Assembly: GCF_015714725.1 (NCBI RefSeq)
Contig: NZ_WBKM01000365.1
Span: 1-61,049, forward strand
Reading direction: 5' to 3'
Source: Nostoc sp. WHI
Lineage (GTDB): Bacteria; Cyanobacteriota; Cyanobacteriia; Cyanobacteriales; Nostocaceae
DNA length: 61,049 nucleotides
Shown: positions 1-8,793 of the stretch, piece by piece
How the letters are laid out: every line of letters begins with the position of its first letter
Position numbering within the stretch: position 1 is the first letter of the stretch
Position numbers and translations under genes: made by a program
Notes under the pieces: generated by a model
The model's database searches: none
What the model saw: only the letters and a program-made list of their open reading frames with translations
What the model was told of the DNA's origin: nothing

Positions 1-14
1 ACTCCCCACTCCTT

Positions 15-1028
15 ATGCCTACTAACACCTGGAATCGTCATCACATTCTTTCCCTAGCTGACTTCACTACTACTGAATACGATACAGTTTTGCAAACTGC
101 TGCCAGTTTTCAAGAGGTGCTATCACGGGGGACGAAAAAAGTACCAAGCTTGCAGGGACAGGTAGTAGCGAATTTATTTTTTGAACCCTCTACCCGCACT
201 CGTAGCAGTTTTGAACTCGCTGCCAAACGCTTAAGTGCAGATACGCTGAACTTCGCCGCAGCCACTTCCTCTATGACCAAGGGAGAAACAATTCTCGACA
301 CGGCGAAGACCTATTTGGCCATGGGAACTGATATTATGGTAGTCCGCCATAAAGAGGCAGGAGTACCGAATGCGATCGCGGCTGAAATGGATCGTCTAGA
401 TGTAAAAGTTAGTGTCCTGAATGCTGGTGATGGTCAACATGAGCATCCTTCCCAAGCACTGCTAGATTTATTTACCATTTGTACTCTAATTGACCCAGCT
501 AGTCCCAGATTAGAACTTTTAAAGGGTAAAAAGATTGCGATCGTTGGGGATATTCTCCATTCTCGCGTGGCGCGATCGAATATCTGGAGTTTAATTGCCA
601 GTGGTGCCGAAGTGCATCTCGCAGCACCGCCCACCCTTTTACCCAAGTTATTTGCCGAATATATCTCTGAGGAAGCAGGAGTCAGGAGTTATTCCCCCAC
701 TCCCCAACTATTTCTTCATTGGCAGCTAGAACCAGCTTTGCAAAATGCCGATTTTGTCATGACTTTGCGCCTGCAAAAGGAACGCATGACGGCTCATTTA
801 CTGCCAAGTTTGCGAGAATATCATCAGCTATTTGGCATTACACGCACAAAACTGCAACTTTGTAAACCTAACGTCAAAGTTTTGCATCCAGGCCCAGTTA
901 ACCGTGGTGTTGAAATTAGTTCTGAATTGATGGATGACCCAGAATTTAGTCTAATTCAATCGCAAGTTACCAGTGGTGTCGCTGTTCGGATGGCGTTGCT
1001 GTATTTGTTAGGTAGTGGTAAGGCTTAA
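15..1028 (+). CDS. pyrB: Aspartate carbamoyltransferase catalytic subunit
   Basis: This enzyme condenses carbamoyl phosphate with aspartate, the first committed step of pyrimidine synthesis, in the cytoplasm. The 337 residues match the usual family length. Visible motifs are the carbamoyl-phosphate loop STRTR (59-63), the SMTKGE loop whose lysine (K89) reaches into a neighbouring active site, HPSQ (144-147), GDILHSRVARS (about 178-188) and HPGPVNRGVE (291-300) near the C-terminus. No regulatory subunit (pyrI) follows. The ATG at 15 lies at the window edge, so the promoter is not visible. The next gene is on the opposite strand, so it appears to be transcribed alone. The assignment is very secure. 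Confidence 0.97.
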   Translation: MPTNTWNRHHILSLADFTTTEYDTVLQTAASFQEVLSRGTKKVPSLQGQVVANLFFEPSTRTRSSFELAAKRLSADTLNFAAATSSMTKGETILDTAKTYLAMGTDIMVVRHKEAGVPNAIAAEMDRLDVKVSVLNAGDGQHEHPSQALLDLFTICTLIDPASPRLELLKGKKIAIVGDILHSRVARSNIWSLIASGAEVHLAAPPTLLPKLFAEYISEEAGVRSYSPTPQLFLHWQLEPALQNADFVMTLRLQKERMTAHLLPSLREYHQLFGITRTKLQLCKPNVKVLHPGPVNRGVEISSELMDDPEFSLIQSQVTSGVAVRMALLYLLGSGKA

Positions 1029-1145
1029 TAAACCTTTTTGGCTAACTACAAAAGTCAAAGTAACTACTTATGAGTTACTCAGAACCCTTGTACATAGGAC
1101 TTAGGCATTGACAAGAAATACCAAATATTCTCAATTATTGGAGAT

Positions 1146-1484
1146 TTAATTTTTTGTAAGTTGCTCATCAGATTCTACCAAAGGCGCAGGCACATTGTCG
1201 TATTCGCAGCGATCCACGTTAGCATCGAATACCAAGCCCGACGGACATGGCATTAGTACAATACCATAAGGCGCACATTGATAAAAGGAATTAGGGTTTT
1301 CTGGGTTTGGGTAGAGATTATCAACATCTTCAGGTCCACATGGATAATCAGAAACAGATGCTCTCTCTAGAGTGCCACTATCCGTTTTGGAAAGTGATTG
1401 GGCATTTGCACTACCCGTTGTTAGCCCTATGACCACTACAATTGCTATGAAACTACAAATGATTTGCTTGATTAGCTTTTTCAT
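1146..1484 (-). CDS. Secreted small protein with a chitin-binding type 2 (CBM14-like) cysteine motif
   Basis: A 112-residue protein. I chose the ATG at 1484 over a TTG eight codons upstream because a GGAG precedes the ATG and the reading then opens with a clean signal peptide (MKKL..., hydrophobic core, cleavage near ANAQ at 26-29). The mature part has cysteines 49, 70, 80 and 93 in a peritrophin-A-like arrangement (NSFYQC, then CPSGLVFD, then C), as in CBM14 domains of animal chitin-binding proteins. Four rather than six cysteines are present, so it may be a reduced domain. It is probably periplasmic or extracellular. The polysaccharide target is unknown, and chitin binding is only inferred from the motif. 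Confidence 0.75.
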   Translation of the reverse strand: MKKLIKQIICSFIAIVVVIGLTTGSANAQSLSKTDSGTLERASVSDYPCGPEDVDNLYPNPENPNSFYQCAPYGIVLMPCPSGLVFDANVDRCEYDNVPAPLVESDEQLTKN

Positions 1485-1930
1485 CAAATTCAATCTCCGA
1501 TGAGTCAATTAATTAAAACTTTTGTATTATACGGCGATCGCCGTTAAATACGCAATGACAGTTAACCCGGATTTTTCACAAATAGATATAAAGAATGGGG
1601 TCAGAAATTTCGCTCTATATGTATAGAATTATTACTAACAATCTTTTACTTTTAGTCCCATCGGACTACCTTACAGAAAAATACCTAATCTCATAGAAAT
1701 TATATATAGGACTCATATTTGATTTTTGAAAAAACTCCGTACAATTCAAAGAGCATTCTTTCCCTTTGCCTCTTGCCTCTTGCCTCTTGCCTAACTACAC
1801 AGATAAGTTCAAAAATAAAATCGGATTGCTATATTCCTCTGATCGCATGAGGACAGAATTCTGTAATCTTGACACACTGGTATCGTAGAAGTGAAAAATT
1901 TCATGACTTCTAGAAGTGTCGGAGGTAAAT
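1485..1930. other. Intergenic region with a heptanucleotide tandem repeat
   Basis: No gene is seen. Four consecutive heptamers of the form (C/T)CTTGCC or similar occupy 1764-1791, a short tandem repeat of the kind common in Nostoc genomes. A TTGACA at 1869-1874 lies upstream of the pentapeptide gene and could be a -35 element, but no convincing -10 box follows at the right distance. Confidence 0.5.
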
Positions 1931-2371
1931 ATGAAACGAATTTTTTTGACGGCAGCAGCCATACTCAGCACGCTATCTTTAGCCGCTCCCATTTCCGTCA
2001 AAGCAGAAAACTCTGCCCCTGTGCGGCGCTTGCTAGAAACTAGAGAATGTTTCGGATGTGATTTAACAGGAGCAAACCTCAAAGGCGCTCATCTAATAGG
2101 TGTTGACTTGAGAAATGCCAATTTAAAAGGAGCTAATCTCGAAGGTGCTAATTTAGAAGGTGCTGATTTAACTGGTGCCAATTTGAAGTCTGCTAATCTC
2201 ACAGATGCGTTTGTCAGCGATACTATCTTAAATGATGCTAATCTCACCAACGTTAATTTGAGTAATGCTCATTTATATAATACCGACGTAAATGGCGCAG
2301 TTTTAGCTGGTATTGATTTAAGTGGTGCTGACGTGTTTAATACTGCTATTAGCGTAGGTGGTGAATATTAA
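1931..2371 (+). CDS. Secreted pentapeptide-repeat protein
   Basis: A 146-residue protein. The ATG at 1931 is preceded by GGAGG at 1921-1925, which decides against a GTG five codons upstream. An N-terminal signal peptide (MKRIFLTAAAIL..., predicted cleavage after VKA) is followed by a short linker with a CFGC motif, then about 18 tandem pentapeptides of the A(N/D)LxG type from about residue 40 to the end, which fold as a right-handed quadrilateral beta-helix. Such proteins are abundant in cyanobacteria and most have no known role. The signal peptide places this one in the periplasm or thylakoid lumen. The CxxC near the helix start could form a disulfide (inference). Confidence 0.9.
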   Translation: MKRIFLTAAAILSTLSLAAPISVKAENSAPVRRLLETRECFGCDLTGANLKGAHLIGVDLRNANLKGANLEGANLEGADLTGANLKSANLTDAFVSDTILNDANLTNVNLSNAHLYNTDVNGAVLAGIDLSGADVFNTAISVGGEY

Positions 2372-2441
2372 TGACGAGTCATAAGGTCAAAGTGATGAGT
2401 TAAGAGCTATATTTAACTCCTAACTCCGCACTTTCTAAATT

Positions 2442-3782
2442 TTATTCACCGGTAATCGATAGTTCATTAACCCAAATTTTCGGACAAACTCCTCCTGGCG
2501 TTAACTCAGCCTCCTTTTCTACATAAATAATTGACTTTAATAGCTCCAAGAAATCGCCAGCAACTGTTGCTGACTCAATACTCGTCCTGACACCTTTATT
2601 AACTAGCCAACCATCAAACGGCAAAGAAAACGAACCTTGCAGAGATTTAACTCCAGCATGGAGGGCTTGTAAGTCATCGATAAAAATCACATTTTCAGCA
2701 GTATCTAAGCTCAACTCCTCTTCAGGAGTTGCTGTTGTAAAAACGTGATAAAAATTGGGACTCACGCTAACTTTTGCACCAATACTAGCATTACCTGTTG
2801 GCTGGGTATTTAACCTTTTAGCAGTGCCGGCACTGTGAAGAAAGCTTGTTAAAACACCATTTTCAATCAGCGAAATTTGACGAGTAGGAGTTCCTTCACC
2901 ATCAAAAGTTTCTGCGCCTACATTAGCTGGGTGCAGTGCATCGTCAAAAACTGAAAGCAGAGGAGAAGCAATTTGCTTACCTAAATCATCAGCAGTAGAT
3001 AGGCTTTGATTGTCCAAAATACTTTGGGCGTTGAACAAGTTAGAAAAAGCACCCAACAGACTTAAGAAAGCTTCGGCTGAGAAAACAACTCGATATTTAC
3101 CAGTTTTGATTTTTTCATAGTTCAAGTGACTGATAGTTTTATCAGCAGTTTCTTTGATACAACCATTGATGTCTAGATTATCTAAACTTTGGTTGATTCT
3201 ATAAGCACCTGCACTGCGCGGTTTTTTTCCTTCTTCCTCAGTTTTGCTGTAAAGATAAACTGATGCCAAAGAGTGAGATTCATTTCTGACTGCACCGTCG
3301 CTATTGAGATAAAATCTGTCAATATCTCTTTGCGATAACCCATTATAAGGCACACCTTTAATTGCTGGATGAGCTGCCAGTAGTTCTTTTTCAGCTACCA
3401 ACAATCTTTCTATGAGTTCGGCAACAGGTGCTTGCGGTGTCCTATCCTGAGGTTTATTTAAAATAGGAACAGTAGCTTCTGGACTAAAATCAGGGACGTT
3501 TTCTTTAACCCCAAAGAAACTGGCTTCGTAGGCAGTTTTTAAAGCTAATTCTAGTCCTTTGGCATCTACATCTGTGGTGCTGGTGACACCCATTGTATTA
3601 TCTTCATTCCAGACACGAACAGTAACACCAGAGCGATTTGAGGCTTTAACTTGTTTTGGCTCACCTTGGTCTACTTGCACGCTAGTATCATCTACTGTTG
3701 AGCCATAGATGTCGAATTTCTTAATACCAAGCTTCTCAGCATTGTCCTTGGCAGAATTTGCAATCTCATTGATATTTGGCAT
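2442..3782 (-). CDS. pmbA: TldD/PmbA family protein, TldE (PmbA) subunit
   Basis: TldE is the non-catalytic partner of the TldD metalloprotease; in characterised systems the heterodimer degrades unfolded peptides and matures some RiPP precursors. This 446-residue reading shows the family N-terminal domain (near FDIYGSTVDDTSVQVDQGE) and the C-terminal beta-rich domain ending VNELSITGE, and lacks the HExxxH motif found in the neighbour. The frame stays open another 31 codons upstream, but that extension is translated heptanucleotide repeat, so I start at the ATG at 3782 (MPNINEIA). It lies downstream of tldD on the same strand with about 340 bp of repeat-filled DNA between them. Confidence 0.9.
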   Translation of the reverse strand: MPNINEIANSAKDNAEKLGIKKFDIYGSTVDDTSVQVDQGEPKQVKASNRSGVTVRVWNEDNTMGVTSTTDVDAKGLELALKTAYEASFFGVKENVPDFSPEATVPILNKPQDRTPQAPVAELIERLLVAEKELLAAHPAIKGVPYNGLSQRDIDRFYLNSDGAVRNESHSLASVYLYSKTEEEGKKPRSAGAYRINQSLDNLDINGCIKETADKTISHLNYEKIKTGKYRVVFSAEAFLSLLGAFSNLFNAQSILDNQSLSTADDLGKQIASPLLSVFDDALHPANVGAETFDGEGTPTRQISLIENGVLTSFLHSAGTAKRLNTQPTGNASIGAKVSVSPNFYHVFTTATPEEELSLDTAENVIFIDDLQALHAGVKSLQGSFSLPFDGWLVNKGVRTSIESATVAGDFLELLKSIIYVEKEAELTPGGVCPKIWVNELSITGE

Positions 3783-4120
3783 AGTCAATTTTAGATTTTG
3801 GATTTTAGATTTTGGATTGGAAGCAATGTTATCTTGGATATTAGATTTTGGATTTTGGATGTTAAGCTTTTCCACAGAAAATTTGCTTGTATTTATTGGG
3901 CGGGCGAAATGCCCACCCTACAACTGAGTATTATGCTAGATGTGGTTTAGCTTATGACTTATATTTGTCTCGTAGCTTTTTATTGACACAATATCCTGCT
4001 CATTCACAATCCCTTCTCCCAAGGGGAGACGCTACGCGAACGGGTTCAGCAGTCACTCATGGGGGAAACCCCCAAGACCGCGCTGCTTCACCAAAATCCA
4101 AAATCTAAAATCTAAAATTC
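3783..4120. repeat. Repeat-filled spacer between tldD and pmbA
   Basis: No gene. At 3791-3860 and again at about 4090-4117 there are tandem copies of a heptamer like GATTTTG/CAAAATC, a Nostoc-type short tandem repeat in opposite orientations at the two ends. Between them, about 4019-4090 holds a dispersed repeat with the core GACGCTACGCGAACGGG, found in variants elsewhere in this window. The spacer probably results from repeat accumulation inside an ancestral tldD-pmbA operon (inference). Confidence 0.7.
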
Positions 4121-5593
4121 TTATCGTCCACCTACGGTAATAGAATCAACTTTGATGTGGGGTTGTCCTACTGTGGTGTAAATACTGCCACTGACAGAGC
4201 CACAAAAACCTGGTGCAATTTCCAAATCTTGGGAACACATGGAAATTTTATTCATAATTTCCTTGGCTTCACCGATTAGAATTGCTCCCTTTAACGGTTT
4301 GGTGATTTTGCCATTTTCAATCAAATAAGCTTCATCAACACTAAAGTTAAATTGACCTGTAGCACCAACGCTACCACCACCCATCTTTTTACAGTAAATA
4401 CCTTTATCAACAGAGGCAAATAAATCATCAATGGTGTATTCGCCAGAATCAATATAAGTATTACGCATCCGGCTAGCAGCAGCAAAGGTATAATTTTGGC
4501 GACGCCCACTTCCAGTTCTGGGGTGTCCGGTGCGTGCAGAACCTGTTCTATCTGCTAAGAAGTTTTTAAGAACGCCTTTTTCAATTAATAAAGTTCTTTG
4601 AGCGGGCATACCTTCGTCATCCATGTCAATTGTCCCGAAGGCATTTTCAGAGCGCCCTTCATCCCAGGCTGTCAAACTTTCGTGGGCAATTTTTTCGCCT
4701 TTTTTGTCAGCAAAGGGAGAGGTATGGCGTTCAATTTGAGTGGTTTCTAGCAGGTGTCCGCAAGCTTCGTGGAAGATTACGCCGCCAAAGTGATTGGCCA
4801 TAATGATGGGGTAAGTACCCGATTCTACGTAATCGGCGTAGAGCATTTTGCCAGCAGATTCTGCTATTTTTTCGGCGGCTTGTTGAGAATCCCAAGTTCT
4901 CAAGAAGTTGGCATCGCTAGTATTCCCAGCGCGATCGCCAATTGAGGTACGATTAGCACCATCGGCACACAATAGGTTAAATCCTACTGATTGGGTGAGA
5001 CGAATGTCACGGGCAAAAGTACCATCACTGGCGGCGATTAAGACTTCTTGCCAATCCCGGAAATAGGTAGCGCGACGCGATTGGATGTGGGTAGCTTTTT
5101 GCTTCAGGTGGGCGGTACCATCAAGGAGGACTTCTCCCATTTCTCGGATGGAGCTACACACTGGTAGCCAAGCATCTTTGCCTCTTTTCGTGGCGTAATC
5201 TCTCAATAATTCCAGGTTGATTTCTGGGATGAAGGCTTTAGGAGCAGGTAGTTGCAATCCCAGGATAGAAAGACCTTTTTCTAAGGCTGCTTTCAAACCT
5301 GAAAACGAAAGGTCATTGGTGCTAACGTAGCAATCGGCTTTGCCACGAAATACCCTGACTCCGGCACCTGTAGATAGACTGGGTGAAATACTAGTAATAG
5401 AGTCATCTTCTGCAAGACAACTAATATAGTTGCGACGCTCTAAAAATAATTCGATGAAGTCAGCGCCAGAGGCGCGTCCTAGTCCCAGGAGAGTAGCCAG
5501 GGGGGCTTCCCAGGTTTCATCAAAGCGTTCTGGTGTGGAGGAATATTGGAGGGTGGGAAGTTGATTCGAGAGAAGTAGCGTACTTGTAAGCAT
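4121..5593 (-). CDS. tldD: TldD family metalloprotease
   Basis: Catalytic subunit of the TldD/TldE protease. The 490 residues carry the zinc motif HEACGH (H275, E276, H280), followed by the conserved GxIDMDDEGxP-type stretch and the family C-terminus (GSVSGSIYTTVGQPHIKVDS). It acts in the cytoplasm together with the TldE encoded downstream. The length is slightly above the E. coli protein, with a short variable N-terminus. No precursor peptide that would point to a RiPP role is visible nearby, so a general peptide-degrading role is as likely. Confidence 0.93.
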   Translation of the reverse strand: MLTSTLLLSNQLPTLQYSSTPERFDETWEAPLATLLGLGRASGADFIELFLERRNYISCLAEDDSITSISPSLSTGAGVRVFRGKADCYVSTNDLSFSGLKAALEKGLSILGLQLPAPKAFIPEINLELLRDYATKRGKDAWLPVCSSIREMGEVLLDGTAHLKQKATHIQSRRATYFRDWQEVLIAASDGTFARDIRLTQSVGFNLLCADGANRTSIGDRAGNTSDANFLRTWDSQQAAEKIAESAGKMLYADYVESGTYPIIMANHFGGVIFHEACGHLLETTQIERHTSPFADKKGEKIAHESLTAWDEGRSENAFGTIDMDDEGMPAQRTLLIEKGVLKNFLADRTGSARTGHPRTGSGRRQNYTFAAASRMRNTYIDSGEYTIDDLFASVDKGIYCKKMGGGSVGATGQFNFSVDEAYLIENGKITKPLKGAILIGEAKEIMNKISMCSQDLEIAPGFCGSVSGSIYTTVGQPHIKVDSITVGGR

Positions 5594-6138
5594 GGGTAGC
5601 CTCGTCTGCTGGCGTAATTCAGAGATTTGACTGAAAAATTCTGGTGTTTTCAGTCTAACAAATCAGTGAAAGCCACAGTCGGTATAAAGGCGGTGTGGAT
5701 TTCCCTCCTTTAAAGTAAAGTTGTAGAGAGATTTGTGCTTATTCAGTAGTGACTTACTGTGCCGGAGTCTCACCGAAGCTAGAATGCTTCAACATGTAGA
5801 CAGTTACTCATACTTACTTTTCTATTTTAACATTTAAAGACAATTGTCTACTTCGCTCCGCTCCGTATTAGCTAATCCATCCCCACCGTATAGACGGATG
5901 GGGTTTTCCGCGAATTTAGATAAAAGTGAGATGCACCTATACTTAGGTATTTAACTTGCACTGTTCTCAACCAAAGAAGTCACGAGGTATAAAAGGGCTT
6001 GGGGTGATAATTAAAGTTGGCGAAGAACGAGCGTTTGTAGGAGCGTCATTAATAATTACTAATTATTATGACTCCTACTAAATATACAATTTTGTTTGCT
6101 GCAAACGCTTAATTTAAGCTAGATTCTCCTTCTAAGGT
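5594..6138. other. Intergenic region between tldD and the glycosyltransferase operon
   Basis: The first 150 bp or so should hold the tldD promoter, but no clear boxes stand out. The middle contains a solo copy of an IS605-type end (annotated separately at 5844-5918). The remainder, up to the 3' end of the glycosyltransferase gene, is AT-rich with no recognisable gene. Confidence 0.5.
5844..5918 (+). repeat. Solo IS200/IS605-type element end
   Basis: About 70 bp nearly identical, with only a few substitutions, to the DNA just downstream of tnpA at 52121-52196. It contains the same hairpin CCCCACCG-loop-CGGATGGGG (5881-5903), in which one A bulges out of the stem. Such imperfect subterminal hairpins are what Y1 transposases recognise. 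There is no transposase and no partner end within several hundred bases, so this is either a remnant left by decay or a mobile end fragment. Confidence 0.8.
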
Positions 6139-6963
6139 TTATTTACGATTTCCAATTTTTAGCGTAGTTTTTGATATTTCTTGCTGATTACCAGTCTTAC
6201 CTAAATTGGCAGTTTGTCCTGTGGATGATAGATTCTTAAACAGCAGCTTTAATGTTCTAATAATAGTTTTAACAATTTTCATTTTGCTGGCACTAGGTTT
6301 TTGATCATATCTCAAAACCATTGGAATTTCTACGATTTTTGGTTTGAGCACTTTGGCTTTTAGCAATAAATCTATCATGCAAGCAAATCCACTTTCAGTA
6401 AATAAACTGTCCCCATAATACATATCCAGTTTATTAACGAAAGTACGGTTATACAGCCTGTAACCGCAAGTGTAGTCTCTGACACCGGGTACATGGGCTG
6501 CAATTCTAAAAAGCCAGCTGGCTCCGTAACTCATTATCTCTCTAAATTTTGATAAACCTATGACTTTAGAGCCTTTTCGATATCTGGATGCGATCGCAAT
6601 ATCATAGCTACCAGCTATCATGGTGTCATACATCTTTAGTAAAAGTTCTGGTGGTTGAGTATTATCGCAATCCATCGCAGCTAAAAAATCGCCTTCCTTA
6701 GAAATTTCTAAGAAAGTGGTGAAACCTGTTTTAATTGCTTGACCTAACCCAGCATTTTTGGGATGTTGTACTAATTTCAGTAATATGCCCAGTGATTGAG
6801 ATTCATCTATTGCAGTCTGAGCAGTTGCATCACTACTGCCATCATCAACAAGAATCAGTTTTATCTCCATATTAGAGACTTGCTGCAATGTCTGAAACTT
6901 TTTGAACAAGGGGCGAATTGATTCTTGCTCGTTGTATGCCGGTAAAAGAACAAAAAGACTCAT
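6139..6963 (-). CDS. Family 2 glycosyltransferase, dolichol/polyprenyl-phosphate sugar transferase type
   Basis: A 274-residue GT-A fold enzyme expected to move a sugar from a nucleotide donor to a lipid or polysaccharide acceptor at the inner face of the membrane. Motifs are the N-terminal strand LFVLLPAYNEQESI, VDDGSSDAT (about 41-49) and a DxD metal site MDCDNTQPPE. DPM1-like and ArnC-like proteins share this organisation. The C-terminal membrane helices of ArnC are absent, so it may be peripheral. It is the last gene of a four-gene minus-strand run after a flavin oxidoreductase and two small EamA-type membrane proteins, which suggests a lipid-linked sugar pathway (inference). Confidence 0.88.
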   Translation of the reverse strand: MSLFVLLPAYNEQESIRPLFKKFQTLQQVSNMEIKLILVDDGSSDATAQTAIDESQSLGILLKLVQHPKNAGLGQAIKTGFTTFLEISKEGDFLAAMDCDNTQPPELLLKMYDTMIAGSYDIAIASRYRKGSKVIGLSKFREIMSYGASWLFRIAAHVPGVRDYTCGYRLYNRTFVNKLDMYYGDSLFTESGFACMIDLLLKAKVLKPKIVEIPMVLRYDQKPSASKMKIVKTIIRTLKLLFKNLSSTGQTANLGKTGNQQEISKTTLKIGNRK

Positions 6964-7003
6964 AAAGACCTCGTGTTATTTTTAAAATTCCATTACTCAA
7001 ATT

Positions 7004-8308
7004 TCAATAATTCAGTAATGTTGATTTTCTGAGAAATTCATCGACGTGTCGCACTACTGCGTTGTTGTTAACGCTATCATTGACCAACTGTGAGGTATTG
7101 ACGACGAAAAAATCATCGTTTTCAGTACTCACTTTTGGAACAAGATTTGAATAGTCTAAAACTTGTAGTGGCTGTACTTTAATAGCTCGATTAATGTGTG
7201 CTGCCACGATGTCATCTGTTTTGAGTTCTGGGAACATCAAACGTATACCCTGGAAAAATACCTGGCGCAATTCATCATCTGGCTGTTTTAACAGGGGGTC
7301 ACTAGAAAGTATATATTTTGGTAGGAATGTGATGTGATATCCTGCCGTTTCCTGCAAAGAAACTAGGTTGCTCATACCGATGACTCCGGTAAAAGGAATA
7401 TTTCTATCGGCAATATTTACTACATAATAAGGAATCAGAGCCTTACGAGTAATAAGTACCATGCAGATTACACCCAGGTACTCTACTGTCTCATGAGTAT
7501 CTGAAACTTTCACCAGTTCATTAGCAACAACCTGTTGCAGGATGTTAACTGGCCCAGTAAAAATAACTTTATCAAAATGTTCTTTTTTCCCCTGATATTC
7601 TACCCACATTCCACCCCCTGGATTAGGTGCGATATATTCCACCGCAACACCTGTGTGGATATGACCTCCAGCTGCGTAAATTAATTTTTCTAAATGATCA
7701 AAAACAGTCTTGTAACCGCCAGAGACATAACCAAGTTGTTCTTTATTTAATGAAGAATCCCGCGCTGAAAATAGTCGTTTGATATAAGCCCAGATGAAAA
7801 CAGCTGAGATTCGCTTATAGTTCTCTCCTAATTTGGATAGAAGCAAGGGTTTCCAGAGCTTTTCGTATGTATTTTTACCGCCGAGTTTCAATAGCCAATC
7901 TGCAACTAAAATTTTCTCCAAGCGCCGCCAGTTACTAAGACGGGAACCATACAGGAGAGTAAAAGCTAATCTGATTTTACCTATAATTCCAAACAGAGGA
8001 AAACGCAAAAATTCTATAGTGTTACTGATAGAATAAAATTTTTGATTGTCGTAGAATCCTGTTAAACTTCCCCGCCAACGCAGTTTGTCTCCAAGACCAA
8101 TATCTCTGATAAAATTTATTAAGTGAGTATCAGAAGGTAGGATAACGTGATAAAAGCGATCCCAGGTAAATAACCCATAATCATGATAGGTGGTCAATCC
8201 ACCGAGCTGTTTGTTGCTATCGAAGACAGTTACTGTATGTCCTTTATGTGAAAGGCGTTGTGCTAATACTAGCCCAGTTATGCCTCCGCCAATAATGCCT
8301 ATATTCAT
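7004..8308 (-). CDS. NAD(P)/FAD-dependent oxidoreductase (amine oxidase / protoporphyrinogen oxidase-like fold)
   Basis: A 434-residue flavoprotein. The N-terminus is a textbook Rossmann FAD site, IGIIGGGITGLVLAQRLS followed by an acidic strand end (VFDSNKQLGG), continuing into the GG(L/R) doublet typical of amine-oxidase-like and UDP-galactopyranose mutase-like proteins. The remaining sequence fits the substrate domain and a C-terminal FAD-contact region. Members found in surface-glycan clusters are mostly uncharacterised. Here it sits 40 bp upstream of the GT2 gene and 92 bp downstream of an EamA-type gene on the same strand, so it probably modifies a lipid-linked sugar or isoprenoid intermediate. 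Substrate unknown. Confidence 0.85.
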   Translation of the reverse strand: MNIGIIGGGITGLVLAQRLSHKGHTVTVFDSNKQLGGLTTYHDYGLFTWDRFYHVILPSDTHLINFIRDIGLGDKLRWRGSLTGFYDNQKFYSISNTIEFLRFPLFGIIGKIRLAFTLLYGSRLSNWRRLEKILVADWLLKLGGKNTYEKLWKPLLLSKLGENYKRISAVFIWAYIKRLFSARDSSLNKEQLGYVSGGYKTVFDHLEKLIYAAGGHIHTGVAVEYIAPNPGGGMWVEYQGKKEHFDKVIFTGPVNILQQVVANELVKVSDTHETVEYLGVICMVLITRKALIPYYVVNIADRNIPFTGVIGMSNLVSLQETAGYHITFLPKYILSSDPLLKQPDDELRQVFFQGIRLMFPELKTDDIVAAHINRAIKVQPLQVLDYSNLVPKVSTENDDFFVVNTSQLVNDSVNNNAVVRHVDEFLRKSTLLNY

Positions 8309-8400
8309 AAATTAAACTTAGATTATTATAAGGATATTTTTGAGATTTATATTCAGAGGTCGTTAATATTAATTAACCTCTGTAATTACCTGTTCAGGTA

Positions 8401-8757
8401 TTAATGTACAACAAGAACTACGCCAGTTATGATAATGGAAATTCCTACCCACTGGCTAAATATAACCTGCTCTTTTAGAAGATAGTGAGAAGCAATCGGT
8501 ACAAGGGCATACATTAATCCTAGAACTGGAAATGCTTGACTCAAAGGAATTATCCGCAATACATAAAGCCACAATATTGTCATAAATGTATAACAGATAA
8601 ACCAAATTAAAAAGTAACGAGAGAATAACAGATTTCGGATAGAGGCGCTTGCTCCTTTGGTAGGGCTAGAAATGTAAAGTCCATATTTTAGTGACAAGTT
8701 AGCTGTTGTTCCCAATAAAACTACAAGCATTAAAAGTAGCCAAGTAATGATGTTCAT
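8401..8757 (-). CDS. Small EamA/SMR-type membrane protein (ArnE/ArnF-like half transporter)
   Basis: 118 residues with four predicted transmembrane segments (starting near residues 3, 47, 70 and 99) and the EamA/SMR signatures TANLSLKYGLY near the first helix and SQAFPVLGLMYALVPI in the third. The size and the presence of a second, similar gene 36 bp upstream fit the ArnE/ArnF arrangement, in which two half-size proteins together flip a polyprenyl-phosphate sugar. The neighbouring GT2 gene supports that reading. A drug-type SMR exporter is the alternative. Confidence 0.8.
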   Translation of the reverse strand: MNIITWLLLMLVVLLGTTANLSLKYGLYISSPTKGASASIRNLLFSRYFLIWFICYTFMTILWLYVLRIIPLSQAFPVLGLMYALVPIASHYLLKEQVIFSQWVGISIIITGVVLVVH

Positions 8758-8793
8758 TTGTCAATGCTTTTTGTGGAATTTAATATAGAAAAT

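Noticed and set aside
3783..3875. An N-terminal extension of PmbA of 31 residues
   Set aside because: The extension (QNPKSNIQDN...) is a translation of the heptanucleotide repeat; a conserved start is present at 3782.
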